This document shows positions 1-9,265 of a stretch of DNA of 64,000 nucleotides, piece after piece. The stretch spans positions 984,001 to 1,048,000 of the forward strand of contig NZ_CP027668.1 in assembly GCF_003008515.1 (NCBI RefSeq), written 5' to 3'. Under the pieces are notes generated by a model that did not search any database, was not told the origin of the DNA, and saw only the letters and a list, made by a program, of their open reading frames with translations. Position numbers and translations under genes: made by a program. How positions within the stretch are numbered: position 1 is the first letter of the stretch; each line of letters begins with the position of its first letter. The stretch is from Phreatobacter cathodiphilus (lineage in GTDB: Bacteria; Pseudomonadota; Alphaproteobacteria; Rhizobiales; Phreatobacteraceae).

Positions 1-1494
1 ACCGATCGCGGCGGAACGATCCTCCGGGTGAGGGTTCCGGCCCTGCCGGTCGCGGGCGATCACCGCATCGTCGATGCCTCCATCGGCGGCGCCACCATCG
101 CCCGCCTCGACCCGGCGACCGGCGATCTCATCCGCCATTCCAGCTCGGTGAAGAACGCCGACGGCACCCGCGTCATCGGCAGCCGCATTCCCGCCGCCTC
201 CCGCATCGCCCAGGTCATCGGCCGCGGTGAGGCGCTCACCGACCGCGTCTTCGTCGGCGGTTCGCACAGCATCGCCCGCTACGTGCCCCTGGTCGGGCCT
301 GACAACAAGGTCCTCGGCTCCGTCGGCACCGGCCTCGGCCTGAACGAGGCGGTGGCGCTGGCCGCCAACATGCGCCAGGGCGTTCTCGTCGCCATGGCCG
401 CGCTGACCATCTTCGCCTCCCTGGGCGTCTTCCTCGTCCTGACCGTCCTGCTGCGGCCCGTGCGCGAGGTGTCCGCCGCCATCGACGATCTCGCCGAGGG
501 CAAGTCCGTGCCGCCGCTGGTCCATGCCCGTCGCCAGGACGAGATCGGCCTGATCGCACGCGCCGTCGACAGCCTGTCGCGCAGCCTCGCGGAGCGGGCC
601 GAAATGCGCGCCGCCGAGGATCAGCGCGTCGCGGCTGAGCAGGCCCGCCGCACCGCCATGGAAGAGGCGGTCGCCCAGTTCGACGCCGCCATCGGCACGG
701 TCATCGACCGCGTCGCCTCCCGCGCGGTCGCCGTCACCGGCGCTACCGGCACGGTCCACGCCGCCGGCGAGGCGGCGGAGGCCGGTGTCCGCGAGACCGT
801 CCAGGCCACCGAGGAGACGCTTCACCGCGTCACCGGCATCGCGGGTGCCACCGAGGAGCTCAACGCCGCCATCGTCGAGATCCGCCGCCAGACCGAGGAG
901 GCGATGAAGGTCTCCACCGAGGCGACCCAGGCCGTGGAATCGGCCGCCGCCGACGTCTCCGGGCTCGCCGCCATGGGCGAGAAGATCGGGGCGGTGGTGG
1001 AGCTGATCCGCGCCATCGCCGAGCAGACCAACCTGCTCGCCCTCAACGCCACCATCGAGGCCGCGCGCGCCGGCGAGGCCGGCAAGGGCTTCGCGGTGGT
1101 CGCCCAGGAGGTCAAGCAGCTCGCCTCGCAGACCGCCCGCGCCACCGAGGACATCGCCGCCCAGGTCGCCTCCATCCAGCAGGCGACCGGCCGCAGCGTC
1201 TCCTCCATGGGCGGCATCACCGAGACCGTGGTGCGCATGCGTCGCGCCAGCGACGCCATCTCCACCGCCATCGACCAGCAGGCTCAGGCGACCCAGGAGA
1301 TCGGCGTCAGCGTCGAGGGCACGGCTTCCGTCGCGCAGACGGCCGGCGCCTCCATCGGCACCGTGTCCGAGCGCCTCAAGGCGACCGGCTCGGCCGTCGG
1401 CGCCCTCAACGACGTCGCCAAGGGTCTGGAGACCGACATCGCCGGCCTGCGGCAGGCGGTCGGCGCCTTCCTCAGCGAGGTCAAGGCGGCCTGA
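1..1494 (+). CDS. Methyl-accepting chemotaxis protein, 5' truncated by window edge
   Basis: Membrane chemoreceptor that signals to CheA/CheW. The frame is open from base 1, so the true start and first membrane helix lie outside the window; the GTG at 28 is only an internal option. Visible parts in order are a periplasmic Cache-like segment (to about base 370), one hydrophobic helix (about 370-450), a HAMP domain (about 430-600), and a long coiled-coil signalling domain. The highly conserved hairpin tip, containing [20 protein letters not shown], lies near bases 1018-1080. No C-terminal CheR-binding pentapeptide is seen; the protein ends in KAA. The Cache segment resembles the sCache_3 type, but the ligand cannot be told. 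The gene is convergent with the amidase gene. Confidence 0.93.
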   Translation, partial: TDRGGTILRVRVPALPVAGDHRIVDASIGGATIARLDPATGDLIRHSSSVKNADGTRVIGSRIPAASRIAQVIGRGEALTDRVFVGGSHSIARYVPLVGPDNKVLGSVGTGLGLNEAVALAANMRQGVLVAMAALTIFASLGVFLVLTVLLRPVREVSAAIDDLAEGKSVPPLVHARRQDEIGLIARAVDSLSRSLAERAEMRAAEDQRVAAEQARRTAMEEAVAQFDAAIGTVIDRVASRAVAVTGATGTVHAAGEAAEAGVRETVQATEETLHRVTGIAGATEELNAAIVEIRRQTEEAMKVSTEATQAVESAAADVSGLAAMGEKIGAVVELIRAIAEQTNLLALNATIEAARAGEAGKGFAVVAQEVKQLASQTARATEDIAAQVASIQQATGRSVSSMGGITETVVRMRRASDAISTAIDQQAQATQEIGVSVEGTASVAQTAGASIGTVSERLKATGSAVGALNDVAKGLETDIAGLRQAVGAFLSEVKAA

Positions 1495-1520
1495 TCCCGA
1501 CCCGCGCCGGGACTGACGGG

Positions 1521-1543
1521 ATGGCCAGGCTCCGCCCGGCCAT
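1521..1543. terminator. Hairpin between convergent genes
   Basis: A 9-bp stem with one mismatch and a 5-base loop lies between the chemoreceptor stop codon (1494) and the amidase stop codon (1561). A TTGTCGTTT stretch follows on the plus strand. It could end transcription from both sides. There is no clean run of T, so this is a structural guess. Confidence 0.45.
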
Positions 1544-1560
1544 TGTCGTTTGGAGCCCCC

Positions 1561-2862
1561 TCAGGCGGTGAAGGCCTGCTCCACCGCTGCGGCCATGCGG
1601 AGCAGGCGGCGGTCCTGACCGGCGAGCGCCGTCATCATGAAGCCCACCGGCAGGCCCTTCACCTTCGGGCAGGGGATCGAGATGCCGGTGAAGGTGAAGA
1701 TGTTGCCGACGGTGGTGTTGCGGAGCATGAGCCCGTTGGCCGTCCAGAACTGATCGTCCGAGGCGATGAGGTCCGAGATCTTCGGGGCGCGGATCGGCGT
1801 CGTCGGCAGGATCAAGGCGTCGATGTCGGCGAGGCGGTCGCGCATGCGCGCCACCAGCTCGGCGCGCTTGTTGACGAGGCGGATGTAGTCGGGGGCGGAC
1901 GCCTTGGCGCCGATGCGGATGCGCGCCAGCACCCGCGGATCGAAGTCGCGGGCCCGCTCCTCCATCCACTCCGCGTGGATGGCGGCTGCCTCCATGGCGA
2001 CGAAGGGCGCCCGCGCCATGGCGTCGGCGAGCTCCTGCAGCAGGTCCTCGATCGAGATGTCGGTGATGCGGGCGCCGGCCTTGCCCAGGCGGGAGGCGGC
2101 GGCCTCGAAGGCCTGCTCGACCTCCGGCTCGATCTGGCCGAAGAGCCGCCCGCGCGGGATGGCGAGCCTGAGGCCGGCCAGCGGCGCCGGCGTCGGCGTC
2201 CAGGGCTGCTCGCCGGCGAGCACCGCGTCGGTGGCGGCGCAGTCGGCCACCGTCTTCGCCAGCGGGCCGATGGTGTCGAGCGCGTAGGAGAGGGGGAAGG
2301 CGCCCTCCAGGGGAATGCGGCCATAGGTTGGCTTGAAGCCGACGCAGCCGTTCAGCGCCGCGGGGATGCGGATGGAGCCGCCGGTATCCGAGCCGAGGCC
2401 CATGCGCACCGTCCCCTCCGCCGCCGAGACGCCGGCGCCGGAAGAGGAGCCGCCGGGCACGCGGCTCTTGTCGGCGGCGTTGCCCGGCGTTCCGAAATGC
2501 GGGTTGATGCCGATGCCGGAAAAGGCGAATTCGCTCATGTTGGTCTTGCCGACGATGACGACGCCCGCCTGGCGCAGGCGCGCGACGGTCGGCGCGTCGG
2601 CGGCCGCCGGCGGCTGCGACTTCAGGATGACCGAGCCGGCGGTGGTCACCTCGCCGGCGACGTCGAACAGGTCCTTGATCGAAATGACCCAGCCGTCGAG
2701 CGGCGACAGCTTCACGCCCGCCTTGGCGCGCGCATCGGCGGCGTCCGCCTCCGCCCGCGCCCGCTCCGCATAGACCTTGGTGAAGGTCACGCGTCCATCG
2801 GAAGAGGGGTCGTCGATGCGGGCGAGCGAGGCTTCGAGCGCATCGCGGACGGCAGTGGACAT
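1561..2862 (-). CDS. Amidase signature family hydrolase
   Basis: Ser-cisSer-Lys amidohydrolase of the GatA/AtzF/indole-acetamide hydrolase superfamily, 433 aa. The lysine lies in SIKDLFDV, the glycine/serine-rich loop is GGSSSGAG, and the nucleophile motif is DTGGSIRIPA. I chose the ATG at 2862 because a GGAG lies 8 bases upstream; the longer frame starts only at a TTG at 2922 with no good ribosome site. It is the last gene of a reverse-strand operon after two M20 deacylases, so it probably takes part in degrading an N-acylated or amide compound. The substrate cannot be read from the sequence. A GatA role is unlikely because gatB and gatC are absent. Confidence 0.88.
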   Translation of the reverse strand: MSTAVRDALEASLARIDDPSSDGRVTFTKVYAERARAEADAADARAKAGVKLSPLDGWVISIKDLFDVAGEVTTAGSVILKSQPPAAADAPTVARLRQAGVVIVGKTNMSEFAFSGIGINPHFGTPGNAADKSRVPGGSSSGAGVSAAEGTVRMGLGSDTGGSIRIPAALNGCVGFKPTYGRIPLEGAFPLSYALDTIGPLAKTVADCAATDAVLAGEQPWTPTPAPLAGLRLAIPRGRLFGQIEPEVEQAFEAAASRLGKAGARITDISIEDLLQELADAMARAPFVAMEAAAIHAEWMEERARDFDPRVLARIRIGAKASAPDYIRLVNKRAELVARMRDRLADIDALILPTTPIRAPKISDLIASDDQFWTANGLMLRNTTVGNIFTFTGISIPCPKVKGLPVGFMMTALAGQDRRLLRMAAAVEQAFTA

Positions 2863-2976
2863 GGGAGGCACTCCGGCAAGGGTGAGGGCGCGACTGTCGG
2901 CAATGGCGGGGGGTGCGGTCAAGGCGGGTCTGCCGCATGGGCAGGGGGCGCCGGATGGCGCGTCGCTCCCGACCGA

Positions 2977-4260
2977 TCACACCGGCTCGGTCCCGCACCA
3001 CTCCGCCACGAAGAGCGCCATCGACTTCGTCGCCTTGCGCAAGGATTCGATGGAGAAGCGCTCGTCGAAGCCATGCACCCGCTCGGCCGAGGGGCCGTAG
3101 TTCAGCGTCGGGATCTCGTCGAAGAGCGCGTAGACGCGCCCGTCGAGATAGGCCGGTGTGACGCTCTCCTTCAGCGGCTCCCCCCAGGCGCGCTGGTGGG
3201 CGCGGCCGAGCACGGCTTCGGCCTCCGAGCCGGGCGCGAGGATGTAGCCCTCGGTGGTGAAGCCGTTGAAGACGACCCGCGGCGGGTTGTTGGCGAGGAA
3301 GCTGTCCTCGCGCGCGGCCTTGGCGATGGTCTCCTCGATGGCACGCATCATGTCTTGCGGCTTCTCGCCCGGGAAGATCGAGATACGGCAGTCGACCGTG
3401 CACCAGGCCGGTACGGAGGAGGCCCAGTCGCCGCCCTTGATCTTGCCGAAGTTGAGGTTGATCGGGTGTGCCTCGTCCTTGAACAGCGGCTGGTCCTTGG
3501 TCTTGGTGTTCCAGAAGGCCTCGAGCTCGCGAAGCTTCCGCATCACGCCATAGGCCGCCTCGATGGCGTTCTGCCCCGAGCCTGCCTCGCGGACGTGGAC
3601 CGGATGGCCCTGCACGGTGAACTGGAACCAGACGACGCCGACGTTGCCGCGGGTGATCTTGCCCTGGCTCGGCTCGGGGATCAGGGCGGCTTCCGCCTTG
3701 TAGCCGCGCAGGTGGCACTGCAGCGCGCCGTTGCCGGTGGATTCCTCCTCGACCACCGACTGGACGTAGACGGTGGCGGCCGGCTGGACGCCCGCGCGCT
3801 TCAGCGCGTCGAAGACGGCGACCATGGCGCCGTGGCCGGCCTTCATGTCGCCGGCGCCGCGGCCGTAGAACCAGTCGCCATCGATGCGCGGCTCGTAGGG
3901 CGGCGAGGTCCACATCTCCTCGGGGCCGGGCGGCACGATGTCGATATGCCCCTGCATGATGAGGCTGCGGCCGGTCTCCGCCTTGGGGCGGTGGATGCCG
4001 ACGACGATCGGCGCTGTGGAATGGGTGTCGGAGAAGGGCGAGCCGCCGGGATGGCGCTTGATCGCCTCCTCGTCCATGGCGAAGCGCTCCATGGCGAAGC
4101 CGCGCTTCCTCAGCTCCTGGAAGACGAAGTCCTGCACCGCATGCTCGTCGCCGCGTTGGGAGGGATAGCGCACCAGCGTCTTCAGATAGTCGAGCTGGGC
4201 GTCGAAGCCGTCGTCGACGGCCTTGACGATGCGGTCGGCGAGGGCGGGGTCGAGGGCCAT
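2977..4260 (-). CDS. M20 family metallo-deacylase (ArgE/DapE-like), copy 2
   Basis: Di-zinc hydrolase of the acetylornithine deacetylase / succinyl-diaminopimelate desuccinylase type, 427 aa. Metal-site motifs are MQGHIDIVP, YGRGAGDMKAGH and SVVEEESTGNG; a conserved HGFDERFSI stands near the C terminus. The ATG at 4260 has GGAG 8 bases upstream. It is a close paralogue of the gene just upstream (4302-5591): both start M-LDPALADR and end in FVAEWCGTEPV. This is a tandem duplication, 41 bp apart. Such duplicated ArgE-like genes usually act on exogenous N-acyl amino acids or carbamoyl compounds rather than in arginine synthesis; that is inference from context. Confidence 0.9.
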   Translation of the reverse strand: MALDPALADRIVKAVDDGFDAQLDYLKTLVRYPSQRGDEHAVQDFVFQELRKRGFAMERFAMDEEAIKRHPGGSPFSDTHSTAPIVVGIHRPKAETGRSLIMQGHIDIVPPGPEEMWTSPPYEPRIDGDWFYGRGAGDMKAGHGAMVAVFDALKRAGVQPAATVYVQSVVEEESTGNGALQCHLRGYKAEAALIPEPSQGKITRGNVGVVWFQFTVQGHPVHVREAGSGQNAIEAAYGVMRKLRELEAFWNTKTKDQPLFKDEAHPINLNFGKIKGGDWASSVPAWCTVDCRISIFPGEKPQDMMRAIEETIAKAAREDSFLANNPPRVVFNGFTTEGYILAPGSEAEAVLGRAHQRAWGEPLKESVTPAYLDGRVYALFDEIPTLNYGPSAERVHGFDERFSIESLRKATKSMALFVAEWCGTEPV

Positions 4261-4301
4261 GGATGATGCTCCGGCGATGCGGGAAGGGAAGGGTAGAAGG
4301 G

Positions 4302-5591
4302 TCAGGGCTGGACCGGCTCGGTGCCGCACCATTCGGCGACGAAGAGCGCCATGGCCCGGGTGACGCGGCGCATGCTGGCGATGGAGAAGCGCTCGTCGAA
4401 GCCGTGGATGTTCTCGGAGATCGGGCCGTAGCAGAGCGCCGGAATCTTGTCGTAGAGGGCGTAGACGCGGGTATCGAGATAGCCGGGCGTCACCAGGTCC
4501 TGGAGCTTCGCGCCGGTGGCGCGCTCGTGGGCGCGGGCGAGCACGGCTTCCGCCTCCGACCCCGGCTCCAGCGTGTAGCCCTCCGTGGTGAAGCCGGTGA
4601 AGGTGACCCGCGGCGGGCTGTTGGCGAGGAACCGGTCGGCCCGCGCCGCACCCAGGACCGCCTCCTCGACGGCGCGCATCATCGTCTCGGCGCGCTCGCC
4701 CGGATAGATCGCGATGCGGCAGTCGATGGCGCACCAGGCGGGCACGGAGGACGCCCAGTCGCCGCCCTCGATCATGCCGATGTTGAGGTTGATCGGGTGG
4801 TCGACGTCCTCGAAATGGCGGAACTCGCCCTTCTTGGCGTTCCAGCGCGCCTCGAGCTCGCGCAGCGCCCGGATGACGCCCTGGGTCGCCTCGATGGCGT
4901 TCTGACCGGAGCCGGCATGGCTGACGTGGACGGGCAGGCCCGCCACCTCGACGCGGAACCAGACGACGCCGGTATTGGCGCGGATGATCTTCTCGTCCTC
5001 GGGTTCGGGAATCAGCACGGCGTCGGCCTTGTAGCCGCGCAGGTGGCACTGCAGCGCGCCGTTCCCCGTCGATTCCTCTTCCACCACCGACTGCACGGTG
5101 ACGGTCGCGGCCGGCTGCAGGCCGAGGCTCGCCAGCGCGTCGAAGACGGCGAACATGGCGGCGTGGCCAGCCTTCATGTCGGCGCCGCCGCGGCCGTAGA
5201 ACCAGTCGCCCTCCATGTGCGGCGCGAAGGGATCGCGCGACCAGAGTTCGCGCGGGCCTGCCGGCACCACGTCGACGTGGCTCTGCAGGATCAGCGTGCG
5301 ACCGGTCTCGGCCCGCGGGCGGTGGATGCCGACGACGATCGGCGCGTCGGAGTGGTCCGCCGTCACCGGCGATCCCCCGGGATGGCGGGCGAGCGCCGCC
5401 GGCTCCATGGCGAAGCGCTCGGTCGCCCAGCCGCGCGCCTTCATCTGGGAGAGGACGAAGTCCTGGCAGGCGTGCTCGCGCCCGCGCGTCGAGGCGAAGC
5501 GCACGAGATCGGCGGTCAGCGCCATCTGGCGGTCGAAGCCGGCATCGACGGCGGCGAGGAGTCTGTCGGCGAGGGCGGGATCGAGAGGCAT
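4302..5591 (-). CDS. M20 family metallo-deacylase (ArgE/DapE-like), copy 1
   Basis: First gene of the reverse operon, 429 aa. The motifs LQSHVDVVP, YGRGGADMKAGH, SVVEEESTGNG and HGFDERFSI supply the expected di-zinc site and catalytic Glu. The start at ATG 5591 has GGAG five bases upstream; an upstream in-frame ATG (5642) would add 17 residues without a ribosome site. Its partner copy downstream is strongly similar along the whole length but has diverged at many positions, so the two probably differ in substrate. Predicted cytoplasmic, with no signal peptide. Confidence 0.9.
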   Translation of the reverse strand: MPLDPALADRLLAAVDAGFDRQMALTADLVRFASTRGREHACQDFVLSQMKARGWATERFAMEPAALARHPGGSPVTADHSDAPIVVGIHRPRAETGRTLILQSHVDVVPAGPRELWSRDPFAPHMEGDWFYGRGGADMKAGHAAMFAVFDALASLGLQPAATVTVQSVVEEESTGNGALQCHLRGYKADAVLIPEPEDEKIIRANTGVVWFRVEVAGLPVHVSHAGSGQNAIEATQGVIRALRELEARWNAKKGEFRHFEDVDHPINLNIGMIEGGDWASSVPAWCAIDCRIAIYPGERAETMMRAVEEAVLGAARADRFLANSPPRVTFTGFTTEGYTLEPGSEAEAVLARAHERATGAKLQDLVTPGYLDTRVYALYDKIPALCYGPISENIHGFDERFSIASMRRVTRAMALFVAEWCGTEPVQP

Positions 5592-5786
5592 GGCGGCTCC
5601 GGTGAGGCGCGGCGAGCCTAGCGGCGCCCGTCCGCCGATCAACCGCCGCCCGCGCAGCCGAGATGCGCGCCCCGCGGCGTATCGCGGAGCGGGGCGGCGG
5701 CCCAGATTCGTTTCAATCTAAGGCATACATCGAATGGTCTCCGCGCGGATGGCGTGAAATTGTGTCCTGGGGTGGAGGATGCTTCT

Positions 5787-8144
5787 ATGGACCAGGATTC
5801 AAACCGGGAACTCGAACAGGTCGTGATGGCGCGCCTGATGGCGGGTCGGGAGGCGATCGAATATTCGCTTCGGCAAATTTCTTGGGGCAATCCTCTGGGG
5901 GCTGAGCAAAGCATCCGCCGCGGGGTGGCACGCCTGCAGGCCAAAGCCGGCCTGTCCGCGGAGGAGGCCGCCCTGGCTGTGCGAGCAGTCCAGGATTTTG
6001 CTCATCAGGCGTCTCGCGTCGAACCGAGACCAGAGACGCTCGCCGCGGAACCACCGGAATTGACCATCCGTGTCGGCAAGCCGACGGGTCCGGAAGCTGT
6101 TTGGGGTACGCTCGACTTCGTCCCGGTTTCCTTCTTCGTGCGGGGACGACGTGCGGCTGATGCCGTCGCACGGGTAGCATATCGCAGCGGCCGCGCCCAA
6201 GGCTCCGGCTTCCTAGTTGCGCCGGGCCTTTTTCTCACCAATCAGCACGTGATCAAGGACCCGGCGCACGCGGAGACGCTGGAGCTGCAGTTCGACTACG
6301 AGCACGACGATGTCGGGGGCTCACGCAAGTTCTGCCGATATGCACTCGATCCGGCTCGTTGCTTTGCTTTCGACGACGTCCGCCGCCTCGACTACTGCCT
6401 GATCGCGGTCGGGCCGCGCATTGACGGCGACCGTGACATCGGGGCTTTCGGCTACAAGGCGCTGTCTGATGCCGCCGACAAGCACATGCTCGGGGAAGTC
6501 GCCAACATCATCCAGCACCCTGCTGGGCGAATGAAGGAAATCGTCCTGCGGGAGAACCGGCTGGTCAATCGCGAAGACACCACGCAGGTTCTGCACTATG
6601 TCGCCGACACGGAGCCCGGATCGTCGGGCTCACCCGTCTTCAACAATCAGTGGGAGCCGATCGCACTCCATCATTGGGGTGGTCCGCATCTCGAAGTCCA
6701 GACGCCCGACGGTCGCCTGCTGACGCGGGAGATCAACGAGGGAATCAGGGTGAGTGCCATCGTCAATGACCTGCAAACGCGTTGGGCCGGGCGCTCTCCG
6801 GCCGTCGCCGAAGCATTGGCCCTCTGGCGGGCGGCCCCTCGTGCCTATGAGGAGGACGAGAGTCTGGCGGGTGAGAGGGCCGCAGACGTGCTGCAACCCT
6901 CGGTGCGGACCCGGCCGGATGGCACCACATCGTGGATATTTCCCATCGAGATCAGCGTCCGGGCTCCTCTCATTCCCGCCAGCACTCCGGTCGCGCCCGC
7001 CGCGCCCGCCGCGCCCGCGGTTCTAGCCGGGTTGGCCGAGCGTCTGCCCGGCCGTCGGCCCCCCCCTGCCTGGTCTGTGGAGAACTTCGCTGACCGCGGA
7101 GGCTTTGAACCCGGCTTTCTGCCAGGCTTCATTGTTCCACTCCCGGCAATCCGGCCCGCGGCCGGCCGCATCGCTCCCAACCTCGAGGCCGGTCGAGGGG
7201 ACGATCCTCACGAACTGAAGTATCACCACTTCTCTATCAAGATGAACGCCGACCGAAGGCTGGCGTTCTTCACCGCTTGTAATATCGATGGATCGAGACT
7301 CTGGCACGTCGACCGCGAAAACAAGGATGCTACAGAAAATCCAACTGCCAAGCAGTTGGGCGTGGAGAATCTTGAGGCTGCAGAGGCCTCCGACGATTTC
7401 CGGCCGGACAGGCGCATCGACATCGAGAATCAGATGACGAAGCCCTTCTATGAAGGGCAGAAGGTGCCCGGTTTTCCGAAAGGGAATGATCCCGACCGGA
7501 TCGCCCGGATGCTGCAAAAGGGGCACATCGTTCTTCGCAGCGACCCGGCCTGGGGTACCCGGGAAGAGGCTCTGGCGGCAGAGCGGGACACCTTCTTCTA
7601 CACCAATGCGGGCCCGCAGATCGGGTTCTTCAACCAGGGCAGTGCGTTCGACAAGCCGGGGACCAAGGGGCGACTGCGCTGGCGCGCCGTCGAAAGTTAC
7701 GTGCTCCGCAATGCCTTGGTCGAAAAGCAGCGCGTTTCTGTTTTCGCCGGACCCGTGTTCCGAGCCGATGATCCTGACTATCGCTTCGGATCGAAGGTTC
7801 CGATGACCTACTGGAAAATCGCCGTATGGGTTGAAAACCAACAATTGCGCGCGATCGCTTTGCTTGCGGACCAGTACAAGCTCGTCGAGGCACTCCCCGA
7901 AAACCTGAGCCCTGAGGCGGAAGAGTTTACCGATCCGCATGAACTTGCACGCGTCTCGGAGTTTCTGACGACGGTCAGCGCGATCGAGCAAATGACGCAC
8001 CTCGATTTTGGTGTGGAAGTTCGATCCGCAGACGTCAGAGCTGGGAGCGATGTCCGTCCTGCGGAGGAGTTTGATCCGAATGCCTTGACGCCGCGTCGTC
8101 AACCGAAGGTTCCGCCGGGGAGACGGCGAAAGAAGAAAAACTAG
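5787..8144 (+). CDS. Trypsin-like protease fused to DNA/RNA non-specific endonuclease
   Basis: A 785-aa multidomain protein. Residues 1-80 are helical and of unknown type. Residues about 120-300 form a trypsin-like peptidase with triad His154 (LTNQHVI), Asp202 (RLDYCLIAV) and Ser280 (GSSGSP). An Ala/Pro-rich linker (about 400-460) leads to a NUC domain of the Serratia/NucA type (about 475-710), with the general-base His580 in QKGHIVL (usually DRGH), TNAGPQ, and the metal ligand Asn616 in FFNQG. The tail is basic (RRRKKKN). The ATG at 5787 has GGAGG 8 bases upstream. There is no signal peptide, so it probably acts in the cytoplasm. It stands alone between unrelated genes, and its codons are visibly richer in A/T than the neighbours, suggesting horizontal gain. 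I infer a proteolysis-controlled nuclease effector, perhaps antiviral; no function is proved. Confidence 0.85.
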   Translation: MDQDSNRELEQVVMARLMAGREAIEYSLRQISWGNPLGAEQSIRRGVARLQAKAGLSAEEAALAVRAVQDFAHQASRVEPRPETLAAEPPELTIRVGKPTGPEAVWGTLDFVPVSFFVRGRRAADAVARVAYRSGRAQGSGFLVAPGLFLTNQHVIKDPAHAETLELQFDYEHDDVGGSRKFCRYALDPARCFAFDDVRRLDYCLIAVGPRIDGDRDIGAFGYKALSDAADKHMLGEVANIIQHPAGRMKEIVLRENRLVNREDTTQVLHYVADTEPGSSGSPVFNNQWEPIALHHWGGPHLEVQTPDGRLLTREINEGIRVSAIVNDLQTRWAGRSPAVAEALALWRAAPRAYEEDESLAGERAADVLQPSVRTRPDGTTSWIFPIEISVRAPLIPASTPVAPAAPAAPAVLAGLAERLPGRRPPPAWSVENFADRGGFEPGFLPGFIVPLPAIRPAAGRIAPNLEAGRGDDPHELKYHHFSIKMNADRRLAFFTACNIDGSRLWHVDRENKDATENPTAKQLGVENLEAAEASDDFRPDRRIDIENQMTKPFYEGQKVPGFPKGNDPDRIARMLQKGHIVLRSDPAWGTREEALAAERDTFFYTNAGPQIGFFNQGSAFDKPGTKGRLRWRAVESYVLRNALVEKQRVSVFAGPVFRADDPDYRFGSKVPMTYWKIAVWVENQQLRAIALLADQYKLVEALPENLSPEAEEFTDPHELARVSEFLTTVSAIEQMTHLDFGVEVRSADVRAGSDVRPAEEFDPNALTPRRQPKVPPGRRRKKKN

Positions 8145-8239
8145 CACTCTGATGCAATTCAGATGCGCCGGTGGGCGCTTGCAGATCGCAGCCGTACGTC
8201 GGAGGAATTGCGGCCACGCAACTGCGGAACAGAGTGTCC

Positions 8240-9265
8240 ATGAAAGCCGTCTTCACCGACCTCCACAAAGGCCACGATCCCAAGCGCTTCATCCTGCGCG
8301 GCAAGTTCGCTCGAGGCGAGGAGCGCCCGGAGCGCGCCGAGCGGCTGACGGCCGGCCTGAGGGCCGGGAACCACGAGCTCGTGCCGAGCGAGGCCTTCGG
8401 CCAGGGACCGCGGCTCGGCGTCCACTCCGTCGACTATCTGCGCTTCATGGAGGAGGCGGCCGCCGAGTGGCAGACGCTGGCGGACGCCTCCGACGAGGTG
8501 CTGGGCAACGTTCATCCGGTCCGCCGCGGCGGCACCATGCCCCAGTCCATCACCGGCCGCGCCGGCTGGTACATGCAGGACATGGCCTGCGGCATCGGCC
8601 CCGACACCTGGCTCGCGGCCTCCTCGGCCACCGACGTGGCGGTGACGGCCGCCGAACTCGTCATCGAGGGCGAGCGTGCCGCCTATGCGCTGTGCCGGCC
8701 GCCTGGCCACCACGCCTATCGCGACGCCGCCGGCGGCCACTGCTTCCTCAACAACACCGCCATCGCGGCGCAGTACCTGCGCTCCGTCCACGACCGGGTG
8801 GCGATCCTCGACATCGACATCCACCACGGCAACGGCACGCAGGACATCTTCTACGATCGCGCAGACGTGCTGACCGTCTCGGTCCATGCCGATCCCTCGC
8901 GCTTCTACCCCTTCTTCTGGGGCTATGCGCACGAGCGCGGCACCGGCGCCGGCGAGGGCGCCAATCTGAACCTGCCGATCCCCGTCGGCTCCGGCGACGA
9001 TGCCTATGTCGCGGCGGTCGAGGCAGCGGCGAAGACCATCGCCGCCTTCACGCCGGGCATGCTGGTCATCGCGCTGGGCCTCGACGCCTCGGCCGACGAT
9101 CCCTTCGGCGGCGCCAAGGTGACGGCGGCCGGCTTCCGCCGCGCCGGCGAGGCCATCGCGCGGATGGGCCTGCCGACGCTCTTCGTGCAGGAGGGCGGCT
9201 ATCTCTCCGACCAGCTCGGGCCGAACCTCACGGCCGTGCTGGGCGGGTTCGAAGCCGCCGCCTGA
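8240..9265 (+). CDS. Histone-deacetylase-fold acetylpolyamine amidohydrolase
   Basis: Zinc-dependent deacetylase of the arginase/deacetylase fold, 341 aa, the same length as Mycoplana AphA as I recall it. It carries the tandem catalytic His157-His158 in CRPPGHHAYRD, zinc ligands Asp193 and His195 in DIDIHHGNGTQDIFY, a further ligand Asp in ALGLDAS, and QEGGYL near the end. The loops fit polyamine deacetylases better than acetoin-utilisation AcuC. Likely reaction: removal of acetyl groups from acetylated polyamines. The ATG at 8240 gives the AphA-like N terminus MKAVFTDLHKGHD; the upstream ATG at 8171 would add an unconserved stretch. Its stop codon directly abuts the stop of the convergent DUF2892 gene. 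Confidence 0.88.
   Translation: MKAVFTDLHKGHDPKRFILRGKFARGEERPERAERLTAGLRAGNHELVPSEAFGQGPRLGVHSVDYLRFMEEAAAEWQTLADASDEVLGNVHPVRRGGTMPQSITGRAGWYMQDMACGIGPDTWLAASSATDVAVTAAELVIEGERAAYALCRPPGHHAYRDAAGGHCFLNNTAIAAQYLRSVHDRVAILDIDIHHGNGTQDIFYDRADVLTVSVHADPSRFYPFFWGYAHERGTGAGEGANLNLPIPVGSGDDAYVAAVEAAAKTIAAFTPGMLVIALGLDASADDPFGGAKVTAAGFRRAGEAIARMGLPTLFVQEGGYLSDQLGPNLTAVLGGFEAAA

Noticed and set aside
1543-4266. 907-aa plus-strand frame opposite the M20 and amidase genes
   Set aside because: Low-complexity Arg/Ala/Gly/Asp-rich translation, no ribosome site, and it is antisense to well-defined enzymes; a GC-skew shadow.
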